DNA from: Actinophytocola sp.
GTDB lineage: Bacteria > Actinomycetota > Actinomycetes > Mycobacteriales > Pseudonocardiaceae
Direction of reading: 5' to 3'
NCBI RefSeq assembly: GCF_009379765.1
Contig: NZ_WHTD01000002.1
Span: 62,001-126,000, forward strand
Length of the DNA: 64,000 nt
Made by a program: the position numbers and the translations under genes. The notes beneath the pieces are model-generated. The model did no database searches. It saw nothing but the letters and a program-made list of their open reading frames with translations, and was not told the DNA's origin. Shown here in pieces: positions 62,136 through 64,000 of this stretch (position 1 is its first letter; every line of letters starts with the position of its first letter).

Positions 62136-62169
62136 GGGCGTGGGGGTTCAAGTCCCCCCTCGGACACCA
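62136..62169 (+). mobile_element. tRNA-Leu 3' fragment, probable attachment site
   Basis: The T-arm (GGGGGTTCAAGTCCCCC, 62142-62158) and the acceptor 3' strand ending CGGACACCA are those of an actinomycete tRNA-Leu, but the D-arm and anticodon are missing upstream. A 3' tRNA fragment of this kind is the usual scar (attL or attR) of an element that integrated into a tRNA gene. No integrase is nearby. Confidence 0.75.
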
Positions 62170-62439
62170 GTTTTGGTGAGATCTCACCAGACGCGCGAGA
62201 TTTCACCACCGTCGTCATGTGCGCCTTACCGCAGCCTATCGACGTGACCGGGTAGTGCAGCCGGATTGGTACTGGTCCTGGTGGCGGAGAGTTCCGTACC
62301 GGCACCGATTCTGCGGACGCGTAACCCGCTTGATGACGTCACCTCCGATCGGAGCCGTTTAAGCGGGGTCAGGACCGTTGAACCGCGTACCTCGCCCCCG
62401 TGGCGGCCGCCGTGCCGGAGCGCCGGTCGAGCTCGGTGA

Positions 62440-62680
62440 TCTCGACCGAAGGGACCAGAGGTACCGACAGCGATCGAGCGCAGCGGCGGTCGTGGCCGAC
62501 GCCGGGTCGTACAACGGGATCGAGGCCGCACAGTCAGCGAGCTGCTCGTCCAGCTCAGCCGGCGCCAAGCGGGTATTGAGCGGCACGAACACCGCGCCCA
62601 GCACGCGGCGGCGAACAGGACTGTCAGCAGGGCAGGGATGGTTGGGGCTCGAGATAAGCGACACAGTCACCACGGCCGAC
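62440..62680 (-). pseudogene. AMP-dependent acyl-CoA synthetase relic
   Basis: One frame reads VSLISSPNHP and, about 15 residues on, VLGAVFVPLNTRLAPAELDE, matching the N-terminal domain of AMP-forming ligases. The remaining roughly 450 residues are absent. The region 62190-62440 and 62680-62970 shows no other feature I recognise. Confidence 0.55.
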
Positions 62681-62970
62681 TCCCCTGGCGGACAACCACC
62701 GCCCGCGCAGCCGGGGACGGATCGACCATGGTGCGCTCGCCGCCGCAGCGCCTGCGTCGTTCGCGCCGGGGCCGCAGGTTGTCAGCGATTTCCAGCAAGC
62801 CAATCAGGGTGCGCTCACAGTCCACGGTGACGCAATCTGTCCGAGTTCGCTCACCTTGTGCACGACCAGGTGGTCCGCCCAGCCGGGCACGACTTCCGGC
62901 GAATGGTCCCGAAGCGACCATGTCCTGGTTCGTGTGGCTGACGTTGCTGCCTTAGATTGGGCTGGCCCCG

Positions 62971-63133
62971 TCAGTCGTCAGCCGATTCGACCTTCCAGCT
63001 GTGCTTCTGGATGACGTGGTCTGCTGTTAGGTCGTGATGCTGGAGGGCGACAGCCACCGCCTCGGGGCGGCGCCAGGCTTCATCGGTGGCGATTTCGACA
63101 GCGAAGGCTTGCGCTGAGCTGGGCAAAGAAACT
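62971..63133 (-). pseudogene. C-terminal ORF fragment, unknown
   Basis: An open stretch ending at a TGA reads FAVEIATDEAWRRPEAVAV and then DHVIQKHSWKVESADD. Its composition looks like real protein, but it has only a possible TTG start and a TAA lies immediately upstream. Likely the tail of a lost gene, or a short ORF. Confidence 0.35.
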
Positions 63134-63300
63134 TATTGTTGATGTTGGTCCGCCGAGTTCGGGGCCGTCAACATTTCAGTACGCGCTCGGTGCCTGTCGT
63201 CGTACGCCATGGAATGGCGACCTTCATGTCACCGACTACGTGCCACGTGCGTCCACGTCCGCGCGGCGTTCGTGGTGGTCGTGCCCGGCCTCGTGCGGGG

Positions 63301-64000
63301 TCATCGCCGTTCGGCATGGTCAGCCGCGGGCACCCGGTCGACGGACCGTACGATGGCCAGCGCCTCCGCCCCCGTGGTGTGGGCGACGCAGAACGTCTCC
63401 TGCCAGCCGCTGGGCAGTTCCTTTCGGCCCAGGTACGGGGGGATGCGGTCCGGCCCGGTGCCCATGATCCGGTCGAGCGTCGCCTTCTCGATCCGCAGGG
63501 CCTCCCGCCCGGTGTCCACCACGCGGGTGCCGACCACCAGCCATCCCTGCCCCCGGAACACGTCGAGCCGCCTCGACCCCCGGTTCATGACCCCAACCTT
63601 CCCGGCGTCCCATTCGGGGTGGATGATCACGTAGACCAGCGACGGTGCGTCACTGTTCCAGCCGCCCGGCGTGCACACCGTGCAGGCTGCGGGTACCCGA
63701 GGTGCCGCGCCGCACGCGGGTCAGCGTCGGGTGGACCAGGTTTCCGCACTCGTGCAGCGACGTCCACGGCTTCTTGACGCCCGGGAACGGGCCCTGGGGG
63801 ATGAATCCCCTGCGGAGGAACAACTCCACCGCCGCCTTGGGGGCGACACGATGGCCGTTGCACACCAGGCAGCCGTGGCCGTCGAGCACGTCGGCCAGGG
63901 TCGGCGACACGGTCTTCCGGCAGGTGCCGCAGGTGCTGGGCCACGCCACGCCGAAGCCGGGGTACGGGCCTTTCGGGTCGAGGCCGCGCCGCAGCATGTG
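63301..64000 (-). pseudogene. Zinc-ribbon repeat/GIY-YIG-like protein (frameshifted, partial)
   Basis: Coming from the right edge the frame has treble-clef-like repeats (KGPYPGFGVAWPSTC, HGCLVCNGHRV, RRGFIPQGPFPGVKKPW). Near 63695 the frame must shift by one to continue as CTVCTPGGW and a C-terminal nuclease-like domain (YVIIHPEWDAGKVGV, ALRIEKATLDRIMG, GWQET) resembling GIY-YIG folds. The N-terminus is outside the window. Similar proteins are scattered in actinomycete accessory DNA; role unknown. Confidence 0.6.

Noticed and set aside
61751-62305. 184-codon minus-strand frame containing GGLEPPRP
   Set aside because: A well-known artefact arising from antisense translation of tRNA 3' ends.
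1-64000. CRISPR arrays, rRNA genes or complete tRNA genes
   Set aside because: No regularly spaced repeats, no rRNA-like segments, and only one partial tRNA were seen.

Overview
This window is high-GC DNA (roughly 70% by eye) with actinomycete features: GTG starts, ATGA/TGATG coupled operons, an IdeR/DtxR-type iron box, a tRNA-Leu-type 3' fragment and a MshC/CysRS-like ligase. The gene families point to an aerobic actinomycete, plausibly Pseudonocardiaceae, but I cannot name the genus.

Most of positions 1-58,600 looks like a hypoxia/dormancy island resembling the mycobacterial DosR (DevR) regulon. It holds a GH65 phosphorylase, a CtpF-like P-type ATPase, universal stress proteins, CBS-BON proteins, two Acg-type nitroreductases, a hibernation-factor-like protein, a PPOX flavoprotein and a DosR-family response regulator (21531-22175). 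A recurring ~14-bp near-palindrome (about GGGAC-C-NNN-G-NCCC) lies upstream of many of these transcription units and is probably the binding site of that regulator. No DosS/DosT-type kinase is in the window.

Layout. 1-6.1 kb: GH65, ATPase and stress protein operon, then NhaA-like and CBS-BON relics and an intact CBS-BON gene. 6.3-12.3 kb: iron/zinc and amino-sugar genes (truncated ZIP-like protein, ferritin-like protein, Fur/Zur, NagA, AhpD-like, FeoABC). 12.2-20.3 kb: two copies of a ~214-bp repeat flank an acyltransferase, a hibernation-like gene, an ABC exporter, an Old Yellow Enzyme and a B12-binding radical SAM enzyme, with several relics. 20.3-26.7 kb: nitroreductases, the DosR-like regulator, GalT, small proteins and a sigma factor. 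26.7-32.3 kb: P-type ATPase, two TrkA proteins and a second sigma factor. 32.3-38.4 kb: lipoprotein, then an aldolase / 29-residue ORF / pyruvate:ferredoxin oxidoreductase / FAD-iron-sulfur oxidoreductase operon. 38.4-41.2 kb: two-component system and a secreted DUF2202 protein. 41.2-45.8 kb: persulfide module (persulfide dioxygenase-rhodanese, rhodanese, TauE; thioredoxin, CstR-like repressor, CysRS/MshC-like ligase) with ATACCCC-type operators. 45.9-55.1 kb: hypF-C-D-E, a four-subunit group 3b-type [NiFe] hydrogenase and its maturation protease. 56.5-58.4 kb: TauE, DsrE, DUF2180, a 40-residue ORF and ArsR.

From 55.1 kb rightward the DNA becomes an eroded accessory zone: a DUF6119-like relic, truncated stress protein and ABC permease, aquaporin and AMP-ligase relics, an AbrB-like gene with a partner next to a tRNA-Leu 3' fragment (probable attachment site), and a frameshifted zinc-ribbon/GIY-YIG-like gene running off the right edge.

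Together the intact genes suggest survival under low oxygen: reductant disposal or recovery by hydrogenase and pyruvate:ferredoxin oxidoreductase, gluconeogenic aldolase, sulfane-sulfur control, ion homeostasis, ribosome protection and alternative sigma factors. The many relics indicate that the island has been repeatedly rearranged.
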